A stretch of 40,508 nt of DNA, from positions 1-40,508 of the forward strand of contig NZ_LATD01000033.1 of NCBI RefSeq assembly GCF_000981895.1, given 5' to 3'. A model generated the notes under the pieces. That model was not told the DNA's origin. It saw only the letters and a program-made list of their open reading frames with translations, and ran no database searches. Shown here piece by piece: positions 7,538-16,760 of the stretch (the stretch's first letter is position 1; each line of letters begins with the position of its first letter). Position numbers and translations under genes: made by a program. Source of the stretch: Streptomyces odonnellii (lineage in GTDB: Bacteria > Actinomycetota > Actinomycetes > Streptomycetales > Streptomycetaceae).

Positions 7538-10500
7538 CCATCCCGACCGGCCCCGACAGCCAGCTGTCCACCGGCATCATCGGCAGCCGGCAACTGGTCG
7601 CCGTCCAGACCTTCGCCATCGCCCGGCTCACCAGCGACCCGGTGGCACTGATTCCCGGCACCTTCATCGCCGTGACAGGCCGAGGCCCCAAGGACTCCAA
7701 CGAGTCAGGCAAGACCAGCTTCCTCGCCGCCGTGGCGCTGCTCCTGGGCGACCCCGAATGGCAGATCACCAGCAACGGCACAGCCAATACCGTCAACCTG
7801 CTCTTCGAACCCGTCATCGCCGGGGCTTCCACCCAGCTGGTCGACGCAGCCGACCGGGGCTACATCGCCGGCGTCTTCGCAGAATCCGACGGCAGCCGCC
7901 CGCATACCGTCTGGCTGCAGATCAGCAACGACTCACCCCATGTCCAAGTACGCCACCATACCGGCGTCCACCTGCTCACCGACGGAACCGACGACGAGCG
8001 TCACCGCGCAGCACCGGCCTTCTACCAGCAACTCGGTGTCGAGGCATTGGGCTCCAGCGAATACGCCACACAGCTTTACGGCCGATCCCCGAAGGTGCTG
8101 GCCTACGTGGCGTCCCGCGGGCAGGTACGCTCACGGCCCTCCCTGCTCAAGCTCGAAGCCGGCACCTACTCACCCGACCACATCGGGGATGCCCTGATCA
8201 CCCTGTCCGGCCGCTCCAGCCTGCTCGAACACGACAAAGGGCAGCGCAAGGCACTGGACGACAAGCGAGACAAGTACGCCAAGGCCCTTCAACGGCACGA
8301 ACAGGCACTCGCCCGGGAGGACACCATGCTCCGCGAGGCAGAGGCCCGAGACGAACTCCGCCGTAAGGTCGGCAGCGCCGAAGCAGACCGCCGCGCCGCC
8401 CTGGCCCGCATCCTGCTGGACGAAACCGCACAGCTGCGCAGTGCCGAGATCCTCCTGCCCCAGACCGCGGCAACCCTCAAGACGACGACCGATCTTCTGA
8501 GAGACCTGGAGTCTCAGAAGACCGACGCCTCCAACCTCACCGGACTCGAGCAGGCCTGCGAAACAGCCGAGCAGACCAAGAACCAATGCCTCACCGACTT
8601 GACCAACGCACAGACCGAAGAACGCCGCCTGGTAGAAGAACTCGCCAAGGCGCAAAAGGTACTGGACGAGGCCCGGACCCTCAGCGCCGCCCATGCCGGC
8701 GAATCCGCGGCCGCGCTCCAGGAACAGCTGACCCTGCTCGCCCAGCAGACGGCAGAAGCGGAGATCAACCGCGGCATCGCCCAACGTGACACCCTCAACT
8801 ACGCAGACCAACTCAGCAAAGCCGAGCAGGGACAAGCAGGACTCGTCGGAGCGGTCCTGCACGTGCTGGCCGCCGAGGAGGACATCACCGGCGTCGGCCT
8901 GCTCGACCAGATCGACCTCGATGACCAGATGCGGGACAGGTGGGAAGCCGCCCTTCACCCGTGGCGCGACGCCGTCTGCGTAGCACACGCCGACCTGCCC
9001 GCCGCCCTCACAGCATTGACCGCTCTGCCCGGCGCCGTCCTGATCACCGAGGACCCAGACAAGGCCCCAACCGCCACCGCACCCACCAGCCAAGCGACCA
9101 CGTGGCCAACCGGCATCCGCTCGGCGCCAGAACCTGCACACCAGTTCCTGCACGCACTCGCCGCCCAGACCCAATGGACCCAACAGCCCCCGCACTCCAG
9201 CGTCGACGCCCTCGGCGTCCACATCGTCGGAGCCTTCCCCAACCCGACCGTGGGGCGGGAAGCCTTGTGCGCCCAGCTGCGCGCCCGACACGACGAGGCC
9301 CTGCTCAGCCAGCAGAGAGCGGAGAACCTCCTTGAGCATCTCGCACGCCGCGTCACCCTGGCAGAGGCTGAACTGACGCGCGCCCAGGCCTTCGAAGCCC
9401 TACCGCAACTGCTGAAAGACCACAGCGAAGCCACTGACAGACTCACCCACAGACGTCACATGCTTCCCCAGGTCGCAACCCTTCTCGAGGAGGCAGTGGA
9501 CGCCTGGGCCATGGCCAAAACAGCCCTCAGCGGCCGAAAGCAACGGATCGAAGAACTCGAGCGGCGCATCCGGGAAACGAAGATCACACTCCAACACTGC
9601 GACCGTGAGTGCCGCGACCAAGAGGCGGTCATCGAACGAGACGGCGCCAGCACCGCGGCAGCCGACCTGGGACTGGACGCTGAAGCTGCCCGTACGTTGC
9701 TGAACTGGCCCGCAGACTGGCTACCCACGCAGTACACGCAGCTTCTCACCGAAGCACCGCTTCCACCCGCCGCGCCCCACGGCGAACCGCCCCGGGAACG
9801 GCGCTCCGCCGTCCAACTCCACATGGCCGCCAACGCGACCGTCGACGGCTGCATGGTCGCCCTCTCCCTTCGGGCGGCAACCAGCGGCTACCCCACCGTC
9901 ACCCTCGCTCACGCCAGCCGCCTCGACGACGCCGACCCCGATGCGAAAGCCGACACAGCACTCCAGGCACTCAGCGAGTGGCTCACCGACAACGAGGCCG
10001 CCGACGCCGACATCCACACCACCGTAGAGAAGGTGCGTGCCGAACGCCTTGAGGAGAACGCCTTCATCTCCCGCTCGGTGGAGACCCTCGCCGAGGAACT
10101 CCGCCGCACCCAGGAAGTCATCACCCAACGCGTCGCCGGAGCCCTCGACAACATCACCACAGCCCTGGACCAACTGAACCGCGACGCCGGCCTCTTTGGC
10201 GCAGACCTGCACTACCAGATCGACCCACCCACGGACACCGACCACAGCTGGCGCTGCTCCGTCACACCACGGTGGCGACGCAACCCCAACGGCCCGATGC
10301 TCGCGTACGACACCGTCACCAACACCGCCCAGGAAAAGCTCTTCTCCATCCACCTCGTTCTCGCCGCTCTCCTGGCAGCCCCTCACGCCCAAGGCCGAGT
10401 GCTCGTCCTGGACGAACTGGGCGACTCCCTGGGCCAAGAACACCGACGCGAAGTGCTCAGCGCGATCACCAATGTCGCCACTGCCCACGGCATCACCGTC

Positions 10501-10683
10501 CTGGGTACGTGCCAAGACACCCTCATGCGAGACGTAGCCCCTGTATGTGGGCAAATCCTCTACTTTCAGTACCCGTCAAAGTCCGAATACCTCAACCGGC
10601 CTACACGCATGTTCGGATATGACTCTCAAGTCGGCCGAGTGGAGCTCACCGCTGAACAGCTGACACGACGACTCACTCGCTGA
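7534..10683 (+). CDS. JetC/MksB-like SMC ATPase
   Basis: 1049 residues. The N-terminal head has a variant Walker A ending E57-S-G59-K60-T61 (KDSNESGKTSF), with Asp at the position of the usual first Gly. Long heptad-rich coiled coils cover about residues 245-430 and 580-700, separated by a small globular hinge-like stretch with GVGLLDQIDL. The C-terminal head has RVLVLD960-E961-LGDSLG as Walker B/D-loop, followed by ITVLGTCQDTLM. This head-coil-hinge-coil-head plan is that of SMC/MukB/JetC motor proteins, which extrude loops of foreign circular DNA for the Toprim partner to cut. The GTG start shares four bases with the preceding stop. Convergent with the Mrr gene downstream. Divergent SMC is certain; the specific JetC label depends on the operon. 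Confidence 0.75.
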   Translation: MTIPTGPDSQLSTGIIGSRQLVAVQTFAIARLTSDPVALIPGTFIAVTGRGPKDSNESGKTSFLAAVALLLGDPEWQITSNGTANTVNLLFEPVIAGASTQLVDAADRGYIAGVFAESDGSRPHTVWLQISNDSPHVQVRHHTGVHLLTDGTDDERHRAAPAFYQQLGVEALGSSEYATQLYGRSPKVLAYVASRGQVRSRPSLLKLEAGTYSPDHIGDALITLSGRSSLLEHDKGQRKALDDKRDKYAKALQRHEQALAREDTMLREAEARDELRRKVGSAEADRRAALARILLDETAQLRSAEILLPQTAATLKTTTDLLRDLESQKTDASNLTGLEQACETAEQTKNQCLTDLTNAQTEERRLVEELAKAQKVLDEARTLSAAHAGESAAALQEQLTLLAQQTAEAEINRGIAQRDTLNYADQLSKAEQGQAGLVGAVLHVLAAEEDITGVGLLDQIDLDDQMRDRWEAALHPWRDAVCVAHADLPAALTALTALPGAVLITEDPDKAPTATAPTSQATTWPTGIRSAPEPAHQFLHALAAQTQWTQQPPHSSVDALGVHIVGAFPNPTVGREALCAQLRARHDEALLSQQRAENLLEHLARRVTLAEAELTRAQAFEALPQLLKDHSEATDRLTHRRHMLPQVATLLEEAVDAWAMAKTALSGRKQRIEELERRIRETKITLQHCDRECRDQEAVIERDGASTAAADLGLDAEAARTLLNWPADWLPTQYTQLLTEAPLPPAAPHGEPPRERRSAVQLHMAANATVDGCMVALSLRAATSGYPTVTLAHASRLDDADPDAKADTALQALSEWLTDNEAADADIHTTVEKVRAERLEENAFISRSVETLAEELRRTQEVITQRVAGALDNITTALDQLNRDAGLFGADLHYQIDPPTDTDHSWRCSVTPRWRRNPNGPMLAYDTVTNTAQEKLFSIHLVLAALLAAPHAQGRVLVLDELGDSLGQEHRREVLSAITNVATAHGITVLGTCQDTLMRDVAPVCGQILYFQYPSKSEYLNRPTRMFGYDSQVGRVELTAEQLTRRLTR

Positions 10684-10792
10684 CACGGCCCTGACGGCAA
10701 ACGCGACATTTGCTGCCAGATGTAGCGAAGCGGTTGTACCTCCGAATCAGGGCGCGCGGCGGGTGCTATCGGCCCGTCCCGGAGCAGCGTGA

Positions 10793-11794
10793 TCAGGCTG
10801 ATGCCTCAAGGGCGCCGGCCTGAGAGATGCCCATGACCTCATAGAGGGAGTCGCCCCATGTAGCCCAGCGTTCCAGCTCCGTTGCACCGATCAAGTGGAT
10901 CGCGTGATCGTTGGCGAAGTCGCGAGCCGGCTCGGAGAAGGAGCCGTTGGTGACCATCAAAGCGATGTCAGCCTTGTGCTCAAGACGAGCGGTCCCATTG
11001 AACGTCTGGACGTTGGTGCTGGTCACGGTCTGCCTAGCCGCCCTGCTGGTCTGCTTGCACTGCACCACCACACGCCGGCCATCCGGAGTCTCAGAGATGA
11101 CGTCCGCTCCCCTGTCCCCGGTACCGCCATGATTCCGGATCACCTTCATTCCGTCGCGATGGGTGAGCCACGCGACGAGAACCTCGAAGTCCTTGCCGTC
11201 GAACTGCTGGATACGCCCCAGGGAGTAGCTCTCCTTGCCCTGGGCGAAGCGGGCCCGTCGGTCGTCGACAACGGCCAAACGGTCGATCTCCGCGAGTGTT
11301 CGTTGGTGCATGGTTTCAAAGCGGTCTGTGCTGGGCGCGATCTCGTCCCACTGTTTCGTGATGGTGTTCAGCGGGGAATCGACGCGGCCTGGAGCGTAGA
11401 GCGTGGACAGGTCTTCCTTGGGGAGTCTGCTGAGTTCCTCGAAGGCCAGGGTTGCCTGCTGCAAGCAGCCTCCGATGAGGTCGAGTTCTTCGTTCATCGT
11501 TGTGGCAAACGCCGCGAAGGTCGAATCAAGTTCGACCCGAGTGAAGTCCCAGGTGCGCCCACGAAAGCGTGAGCCGCTCTTGAGTTCCTCAAGCTTTTCA
11601 AGATTCTTGCGGAGGGCGTCTGCGTGCCCGCGCAGCGCGGTGCAGCCTTCGCGGCCAATGGAGATCTCTTGTACCCACAGGTACGCAGCGAGCAGGTCGG
11701 CTTCGTCGGCTTTGCCCAACGCGTCGCCGATCCAGCTGCGTACGTTGCGGTCCGGATAGCGGGGAGGGACGACACGAGCGCTACGATCAATCAT
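10793..11794 (-). CDS. Mrr-type restriction endonuclease
   Basis: The C-terminal ~120 residues form an Mrr_cat PD-(D/E)XK domain: FDGKDFEVLVAWL, then RNHGGTGDRGADVI (Asp231 in the 333-residue form) and VVVQCK247 with the QxK motif, then a helix and a strand with ALMVTNG. Residues ~30-200 are helical, partly coiled-coil, and may be a sensor. I chose the ATG at 11794 (MIDRSARVVPP) because the ~90 residues that an in-frame upstream start at 12061 would add look like translated intergenic DNA. Mrr-like enzymes cut modified or otherwise marked DNA. The gene lies about 300 bases downstream of the OLD-family gene on the same strand, so the two may form a transcriptional unit. Confidence 0.75.
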   Translation of the reverse strand: MIDRSARVVPPRYPDRNVRSWIGDALGKADEADLLAAYLWVQEISIGREGCTALRGHADALRKNLEKLEELKSGSRFRGRTWDFTRVELDSTFAAFATTMNEELDLIGGCLQQATLAFEELSRLPKEDLSTLYAPGRVDSPLNTITKQWDEIAPSTDRFETMHQRTLAEIDRLAVVDDRRARFAQGKESYSLGRIQQFDGKDFEVLVAWLTHRDGMKVIRNHGGTGDRGADVISETPDGRRVVVQCKQTSRAARQTVTSTNVQTFNGTARLEHKADIALMVTNGSFSEPARDFANDHAIHLIGATELERWATWGDSLYEVMGISQAGALEASA

Positions 11795-12092
11795 CACCGG
11801 GGGAGCGTATACGCGGCCACTGACACCCCGGTGCGGCTTCCCCGGGGCGATACCTGATGTGTGAAGCGGACCCTGCTTTGTCGCTGGTGTGTAGGCGACG
11901 ACCGGTCGTAGCCCAAAGGCATTGCCGTCGACTATGTCCAGTCGGCTATGGCCTTGGCCGAAATCTGGGCTGTGTCGAAGTGCCTGACCTCCGCGACCAA
12001 GAAGGCTGAGGAAGCTGCCGTGCCGGTGCTGGAGGTAGTCAGCCAGCCATTCCGATCCCACGGAAGCAACTCGTCGCGATCCATAGGGAGCG
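11795..12092. other. Spacer between OLD-family and Mrr genes
   Basis: About 300 bases with an open minus-strand frame that continues the Mrr frame upstream to 12061. Its composition (scattered Gly, His and Arg without predicted secondary structure) does not look protein-like, so I treat it as untranslated or as a dispensable N-terminal extension. No hairpin or clear promoter was seen. Confidence 0.35.
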
Positions 12093-13577
12093 TCAGGGCT
12101 GGCTGAGCAGGCGTTGTTGGACAGAGCTGACGAATGAGGCGCGCTCTTGGGAGTCCACGGTGTCCTTGGCCCAAACCGCGGCGATGGCTTCCCAAACTCG
12201 ATCAGTGCGCACGCGGGGCCCTAGGCGCTCGGCCACGCGGCGGGTCCAGGCGTGATGGTTATCGATCTGTCGCGCGTCGTCAACGGCTTGCAGTAGTTCA
12301 CCTGCTCTTACATCCAGGCGCATGGCTACCTTCTCCCACGCGGGCTCGTCCAGCGCGTCGAACACCTCCTTCTCTGGAGCCTGGGACCCCGGCAGAGTGA
12401 TACAGCCCGCCTCGGCACGCTGGTCGGCGTCCAGTACCCCGAGCGACACGCCTGGAAGACGTCCATGTTCCGCAAGTCCGCCCAGGGTAGTCACCGTGGA
12501 AGCGGCTCCTACAGCAAGGATTTCGATCCGGCGGCCCAGATCGGGATCCTCTTGGTTGATCAAGGCATCGATCAGAATGCCCGCGTAGTCGTCCTCGCAG
12601 AACAGCACAAGCTCTGGGTGATCTATGTCGTCCATCAATGACATAGCAAACTTGGCGGTCACGCCATAAAGAACATCGCGCCCTCCTCCGCGATGGGTCT
12701 GGATGTACACGCGGGCCTCAGTAGGTAGCTGTTCCATGATCGTCGCAGAGTGGGTGGAGAGGATGAACTGCATTTTCCTCTTTTCGGCGATCTGGAAGAG
12801 TTCTGCCATAAGCCGCCGCTGAGCCCGAGGATGCAGGGAGGCTTCCACTTCGTCGATGATGATCAATGAACGGTCGGGAGCGGCACGGAGCAGCTCGACA
12901 AGGTCGGCGGTTGCGTCCTCGCCGGCGCCTTGATGGAAGTTGGAATATTCGCCTGCGCCCGTGTTCGGAACGCCAACTTGCTTGTTCTGGTACGTGGCCA
13001 TGCCGCTGGCTGTGTAGGGCCTGTTCATGATCCGGGACAGCAGGCTCCGGTCCGCGTCACTGAACGGAGTAACTGCAGCAGTGAAGTTGGCCTGCGTGGC
13101 AGCCTTGCCGTAGCCGATCTGGGTATTGACGGGCTGGGTGCGGCTGATGTCGAGGAAGTACAGAGGGCGAGGAAAGCGGTCAGGCATACCCCGCCAGCGG
13201 CTGGTGAGCTTGCGCAAAGTCTGAGTATCGATCTTGCTGCCCCTGCGGATCTGATAGGTCAGAGTCACACCCTGAACCGTTTCCCAGGGAGTATTGGGAA
13301 AGAAGTCGTCGGGGTAGAAGGTCGCTCCGCCGCTCTGCTCGGCGGTGTAAGCAGCAGCTGCAGCTTTAAGGACCGTACTCTTACCTGCGCCGTTTTCTCC
13401 AGCGATGGCGACAACCGGGAACCGGAATTCGATGTTTTCCCCGTTCCAGCCGCGCAGGCCTTCAATCTGGACCGCGTCGAGGAACAGAGGCCATCCCTTG
13501 CCTGTGTTTCTGGCCGTGTTCCATTCGTGAGTCAAGGAGTTCAGGGTGGGCAATGGCCGGGGGCGAGCGATGTGCAC
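12093..13577 (-). CDS. OLD-family ATPase with C-terminal Toprim nuclease domain
   Basis: 494 residues. ABC-type ATPase: Walker A G60-E-N-G-A-G-K-S-T68, a YSNFHQGAGED signature near 211-221, Walker B LIIID242-E-VEASLHP, and the H-loop FILSTHSATIMEQLP. The Toprim domain follows: CE328-DDYAG, then ILAVGAAS, then GVLD383-A-D385. This is the domain order of OLD/GajA nucleases, which cut DNA when nucleotide levels or phage cues change. No UvrD-type GajB helicase gene is next to it, so it is not a standard Gabija pair; the downstream neighbour is instead an Mrr endonuclease. The GTG start at 13577 is uncertain; homologous sequence clearly begins by FLDAVQIEGLRGW (residue 32). Confidence 0.8.
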   Translation of the reverse strand: MHIARPRPLPTLNSLTHEWNTARNTGKGWPLFLDAVQIEGLRGWNGENIEFRFPVVAIAGENGAGKSTVLKAAAAAYTAEQSGGATFYPDDFFPNTPWETVQGVTLTYQIRRGSKIDTQTLRKLTSRWRGMPDRFPRPLYFLDISRTQPVNTQIGYGKAATQANFTAAVTPFSDADRSLLSRIMNRPYTASGMATYQNKQVGVPNTGAGEYSNFHQGAGEDATADLVELLRAAPDRSLIIIDEVEASLHPRAQRRLMAELFQIAEKRKMQFILSTHSATIMEQLPTEARVYIQTHRGGGRDVLYGVTAKFAMSLMDDIDHPELVLFCEDDYAGILIDALINQEDPDLGRRIEILAVGAASTVTTLGGLAEHGRLPGVSLGVLDADQRAEAGCITLPGSQAPEKEVFDALDEPAWEKVAMRLDVRAGELLQAVDDARQIDNHHAWTRRVAERLGPRVRTDRVWEAIAAVWAKDTVDSQERASFVSSVQQRLLSQP

Positions 13578-13900
13578 GTGTGTCTCTTTCCACTGGTCTC
13601 TGCCAGACGATGCAGTTCAGTTCGCCAGCACCGGAGGCGGGGATGTTGCGCAGGTTGAGTACGCACGGACTGCAGTCTGGGACGCAACAGTAGGTGCGGG
13701 TGATCGCGGTATGCATGGTCGTTGTGGGCGTAGCAAGGAGTTCGCCTCGGACGAGCGCGATGACGGTTCGAGTGGCCTCGTTGAGGGTTGCGAGGAATGG
13801 GTCCGCCACGAGAAGGGAGGGTATCGCGCAACAGGCCGGGGAAAGGAGTGAGACGGGTGTCGGCAGTGGTGCGGTGCCCGAGCCGTCTCTTGGAGCAGAT
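13578..13900. other. Gap with no convincing gene
   Basis: Several short overlapping frames exist on both strands here. The most protein-like is on the minus strand (around LATLNEATRTVIALVRGEL and a Cys-containing YCCVPDCSPC stretch), but it has no good ribosome site and runs into the OLD gene in another frame. I would not call it. No hairpin or repeat noted. Confidence 0.3.
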
Positions 13901-14518
13901 TCAGCCCGCAGCGGGGGCCAGGGGCGGGGTGGGCTCGTTGACGGCCCGTAGCAGTTCCCGCAGGCGCTGGCGGTCGTCGGCGAGGTGGAGTAGGCGGTAC
14001 GACTTCTTCGCGAAGAAGATTCCTTGCACCGGTGCAGCGAGCGCTCCGACGCGTCGGGCTCGCTCTTGGAGCGGCAGCTCAGACAGCCACACACCACGCG
14101 CGGCCACGACGAACCCTGTCATCAACCCATGCAGGTCCAGTGGCCGCGAGGGGTAGGTCAAGACGTATTGCTCGGCGTGGTCGATGAGATAGCGGGTTGA
14201 CTCCTCCACCTGCGACGCCCAGCGGTCGCACTCGCCTTGCATCCGGCCGCGCAGTGGTTCGTCTGTCTCCTCAGGGTTCACGTTCTCCAGTCGGGCTGTG
14301 GCGGAAAGGATCGTCAGGAGGTGTCCCGAGAAGGCATCCCGCGCGGCCCAAGCCGCCTTGATCCGGACTGACCTGGCCTCAAGGCGCGGAGCGAACCGCG
14401 ACAACGCGAACGTGGTCACCATCGCGGTAATCACCGCGATGAGCATCGTCTTCATCCAAGGGTCAAGCACGGGTACTCCGAACGTAGTCCCGGCGTTGTT
14501 GCCGGACGTGGTGTACAC
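13901..14518 (-). CDS. Hypothetical membrane-anchored protein
   Basis: 205 residues from a GTG at 14518. One N-terminal hydrophobic helix (about residues 22-42, MKTMLIAVITAMVTTFALSR) is followed by a basic, helical cytoplasmic region, so an N-terminal anchor with the bulk inside is likely. Soluble part includes QGECDRWASQVEESTRYLIDHAEQ and ends in PPLAPAAG. A start at the second Met (14455) would place the helix at the very N terminus and is an alternative; neither has a good ribosome site. I do not recognise a family. It is divergent from the ImmA/IrrE pair with a 186-bp gap. Confidence 0.55.
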   Translation of the reverse strand: MYTTSGNNAGTTFGVPVLDPWMKTMLIAVITAMVTTFALSRFAPRLEARSVRIKAAWAARDAFSGHLLTILSATARLENVNPEETDEPLRGRMQGECDRWASQVEESTRYLIDHAEQYVLTYPSRPLDLHGLMTGFVVAARGVWLSELPLQERARRVGALAAPVQGIFFAKKSYRLLHLADDRQRLRELLRAVNEPTPPLAPAAG

Positions 14519-14704
14519 CGGGGCGATCGGTTTCTACCACGCCCGGGGCCGTCACGCTGGCAGCTTCGGGCCTCAGCGTCACTTGGCCCGGGAGTCGCCG
14601 AATTGCCGGCTGGCTCGGCAGGTCGGTGCGCTTCACGCCCCTCGACACGCCGGAGTGGTTCACTCTGGCACACAAAATACTGGCCATGGTGTAACTTCCT
14701 CATC

Positions 14705-15505
14705 GTGAGTGAACACCAGGATGTCATCATGGAGTTCGGTGACGCCGGTCTCCTGGCTGGCGTGCGCTGGGCGTATCTGGCGGCTACCTCTCGGGCTCTG
14801 GAGACATACTCCGAGGCCGACGGTCACGACGCGGCCTTGCTCGGCAGCCTCAGGTACACATTGTTCCGTGATCGACTCGACCGCGTGTTCGCTTGTGAAC
14901 GTTACGCGGTGCGTTCCGGCAACGACGACGCCGACCTCGACCTGCTGTACGACCAGCTGTCCGAACGTGACATCGACACCATGCCGCAGCTGGATGCGGG
15001 GCTGGTACGACGAGCCGACCTCAACGGCAGCCCCGGCTGGGCGCATGGTGAGCGTCGATTCCTGCTCGCCTCGTGTGACTTCGGAGAACTTGACCGACTG
15101 CCGTGGCCCCGCAAGAGCCCGACCAAGCAGCAGGTAGCCAGGCAGCGTACTCCCGAGCCACCGCAGCCCTCACTGTTCGACGGCTTGGAGGCAGAGGAGT
15201 TCGGCGGTCTGGAGATGCTGGCGACAGAGCCGGAACTGGACCTCGAAACGTATGTCGTGGCCCACAGTCTCGACCCCCTCAGCGGACGGATTGAACTGGT
15301 TCTCGGGCGTCCCCGCCTCAATACCGGCGGGGGACAGGCATGGCACTGGCGGCACGACATCCTCAGCGCCCCGCCGTCCGACGGCGGACGCCGCACGGAT
15401 GACACCCCGCTCCCGACGGGGCCGAACACCGTGCCGGACGCACCCGTTCGTCTGCGCCGGCCGATGCACGAACGCCCAGGCAACCGTGCTAGTGGTGAAG
15501 GGTGA
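14705..15505 (+). CDS. Unknown partner of ImmA/IrrE metallopeptidase
   Basis: GTG at 14705 gives a 266-residue protein beginning MSEHQDVIMEFGDAG. The first ~150 residues are compact and helical (VRWAYLAATSRALETYSEADGHDAALLGSL); the rest is polar and low-complexity in places (TPEPPQPSLFDGLEAEEFGG; Pro/Arg-rich end). No catalytic motif recognised. The stop overlaps the GTG of the XRE-ImmA/IrrE gene by four bases, so the two are co-translated. In known two-gene modules, ImmA-like proteases cleave a partner repressor or toxin; this protein could be that substrate or an effector, but nothing in the sequence proves it. Confidence 0.6.
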   Translation: MSEHQDVIMEFGDAGLLAGVRWAYLAATSRALETYSEADGHDAALLGSLRYTLFRDRLDRVFACERYAVRSGNDDADLDLLYDQLSERDIDTMPQLDAGLVRRADLNGSPGWAHGERRFLLASCDFGELDRLPWPRKSPTKQQVARQRTPEPPQPSLFDGLEAEEFGGLEMLATEPELDLETYVVAHSLDPLSGRIELVLGRPRLNTGGGQAWHWRHDILSAPPSDGGRRTDDTPLPTGPNTVPDAPVRLRRPMHERPGNRASGEG

Positions 15506-16695
15506 GTACTCGTACGTCTACGCTCGACCGAGCGGCGGAGGTCGCCGCGCTCTTCGACAGTGCCCGCCTCAAAATGGCGAGGCACCTGGCGGGCCTGCGC
15601 AAAAGCGACCTAGCCGCTCTCGTCGACAAAAGCCCAACCGCGGTGGCGGCCTGGGAGTCCGGAGCCAAACGGCCGACAGCCGCCACAGTGGCACAACTGG
15701 CACTGAGTCTGTCAGTCGACCCCGGGTTCTTCGCGATCCGTGCAGAGGACGTCGCCGCCCTCTGCACGGCACCGCACTTCCGCTCGCTCCGCTCCACCAG
15801 CCAGCTGGCCCGAGACCAGGCCTACGCCTACGGCCAGCTCGCCGTGGACATCACCAACAGCCTTGAACGGCACGTCGAGTTCCCCGATTCTGCCGTCCCC
15901 AGCTATCCCGTGCCAGTGGACGACCCGGACGGCAACGGCCCGGAACGTGCCGCCCAACTCCTGCGCCAGGAATGGGCGATGGGGGATGGCCCTGCTGGAC
16001 ACCTCGTCAGAATGCTGGAGAACCACGGCGTGCTCGTCGTCTTCAGCCCTCCACAGACAGCATCGGTCGACGCCTACTCGTTCGACAGCAAACTGCGCCC
16101 TGTGGTCGTCCTCAACCCCATCAAGCGGGACTACTACCGGCAGCGCTTCGACGTCGCGCATGAGCTGGGACACCTGATGATGCACAGCGACGCAGAGCCG
16201 GGCGGGCGCATCGTTGAGGCCCAAGCCCATCGCTTCGCCGCCGAGTTGCTCATGCCGGCCGATCAGATCCGAGACCTGCTTCCCGCCACCATGGGCGGCG
16301 CTGCCTGGCAGACACTGGCCCGGCTCAAAGAGCAGTGGGGCGTCAGCATCCAGGCACTTCTGTACCGTGCGCGATGGCTCGGCAGACTCAGCGACACGTC
16401 CTACCGCAACGCTATGACGACCATCTCGGCCCGTGGTTGGCGCCGGAACGAGCCGGGCTTGATCAGCGCTATCGAGCAGCCGTCCCTCTTGCCAAGAGCC
16501 GTGGAGTTGCTGACGCAAGAAGGCATCGACGAGTCCCAACTGGTGACGCAGTGCCGCATGCCGACGGAGCTGTTCCGCACGGTGACGGCCCGGACGCCGG
16601 ACAGCGAATCGCCTGCCCTGGCACCGTCGCCAGGCAGCCGCCAGCAGGCGAGCGGACGAGTGGTCTCCCTGCTGGAACACAGAGGGCGCCCCTAA
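15502..16695 (+). CDS. XRE-type HTH fused to ImmA/IrrE family metallopeptidase
   Basis: 397 residues. An N-terminal XRE helix-turn-helix covers about residues 20-75 (ARHLAGLRKSDLAALVDKSPTAVAAWESG). The zinc-protease motif H220-E-L-G-H224 sits in RFDVAHELGHLMMH, with a downstream EAQAHRFAAELLMP helix that supplies the third ligand in this family. Such proteins act as site-specific proteases that relieve repression in mobile elements or as antitoxin-like regulators. GTG start, coupled to the preceding gene through a GTGA overlap. Followed after 65 bases by the convergent small ParB-like gene. Confidence 0.85.
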   Translation: MSTRTSTLDRAAEVAALFDSARLKMARHLAGLRKSDLAALVDKSPTAVAAWESGAKRPTAATVAQLALSLSVDPGFFAIRAEDVAALCTAPHFRSLRSTSQLARDQAYAYGQLAVDITNSLERHVEFPDSAVPSYPVPVDDPDGNGPERAAQLLRQEWAMGDGPAGHLVRMLENHGVLVVFSPPQTASVDAYSFDSKLRPVVVLNPIKRDYYRQRFDVAHELGHLMMHSDAEPGGRIVEAQAHRFAAELLMPADQIRDLLPATMGGAAWQTLARLKEQWGVSIQALLYRARWLGRLSDTSYRNAMTTISARGWRRNEPGLISAIEQPSLLPRAVELLTQEGIDESQLVTQCRMPTELFRTVTARTPDSESPALAPSPGSRQQASGRVVSLLEHRGRP

Positions 16696-16760
16696 CTCCA
16701 CGGAACCGCACAAAAGTGCCACCAGTCCGCATGCGGAAGGCAGCTGGAGCAACCTGATCG

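Noticed and set aside
8170..9339. Minus-strand ORF of 389 codons opposite the SMC coiled coil
   Set aside because: Gly/Leu-rich mirror of coiled-coil codons; no ribosome site or domain.
10684..10792. Terminator between the SMC and Mrr genes
   Set aside because: Only a weak GCCCTGA/TCAGGGC pairing spread over more than 60 bases; not convincing.
11795..12061. N-terminal extension of the Mrr gene to 12061
   Set aside because: The added ~90 residues have no protein-like pattern, and a plausible ATG is at 11794.
12093..13577. Gabija (GajA) label for the OLD gene
   Set aside because: There is no GajB-type helicase next to it, so only the OLD-Toprim family call is made.
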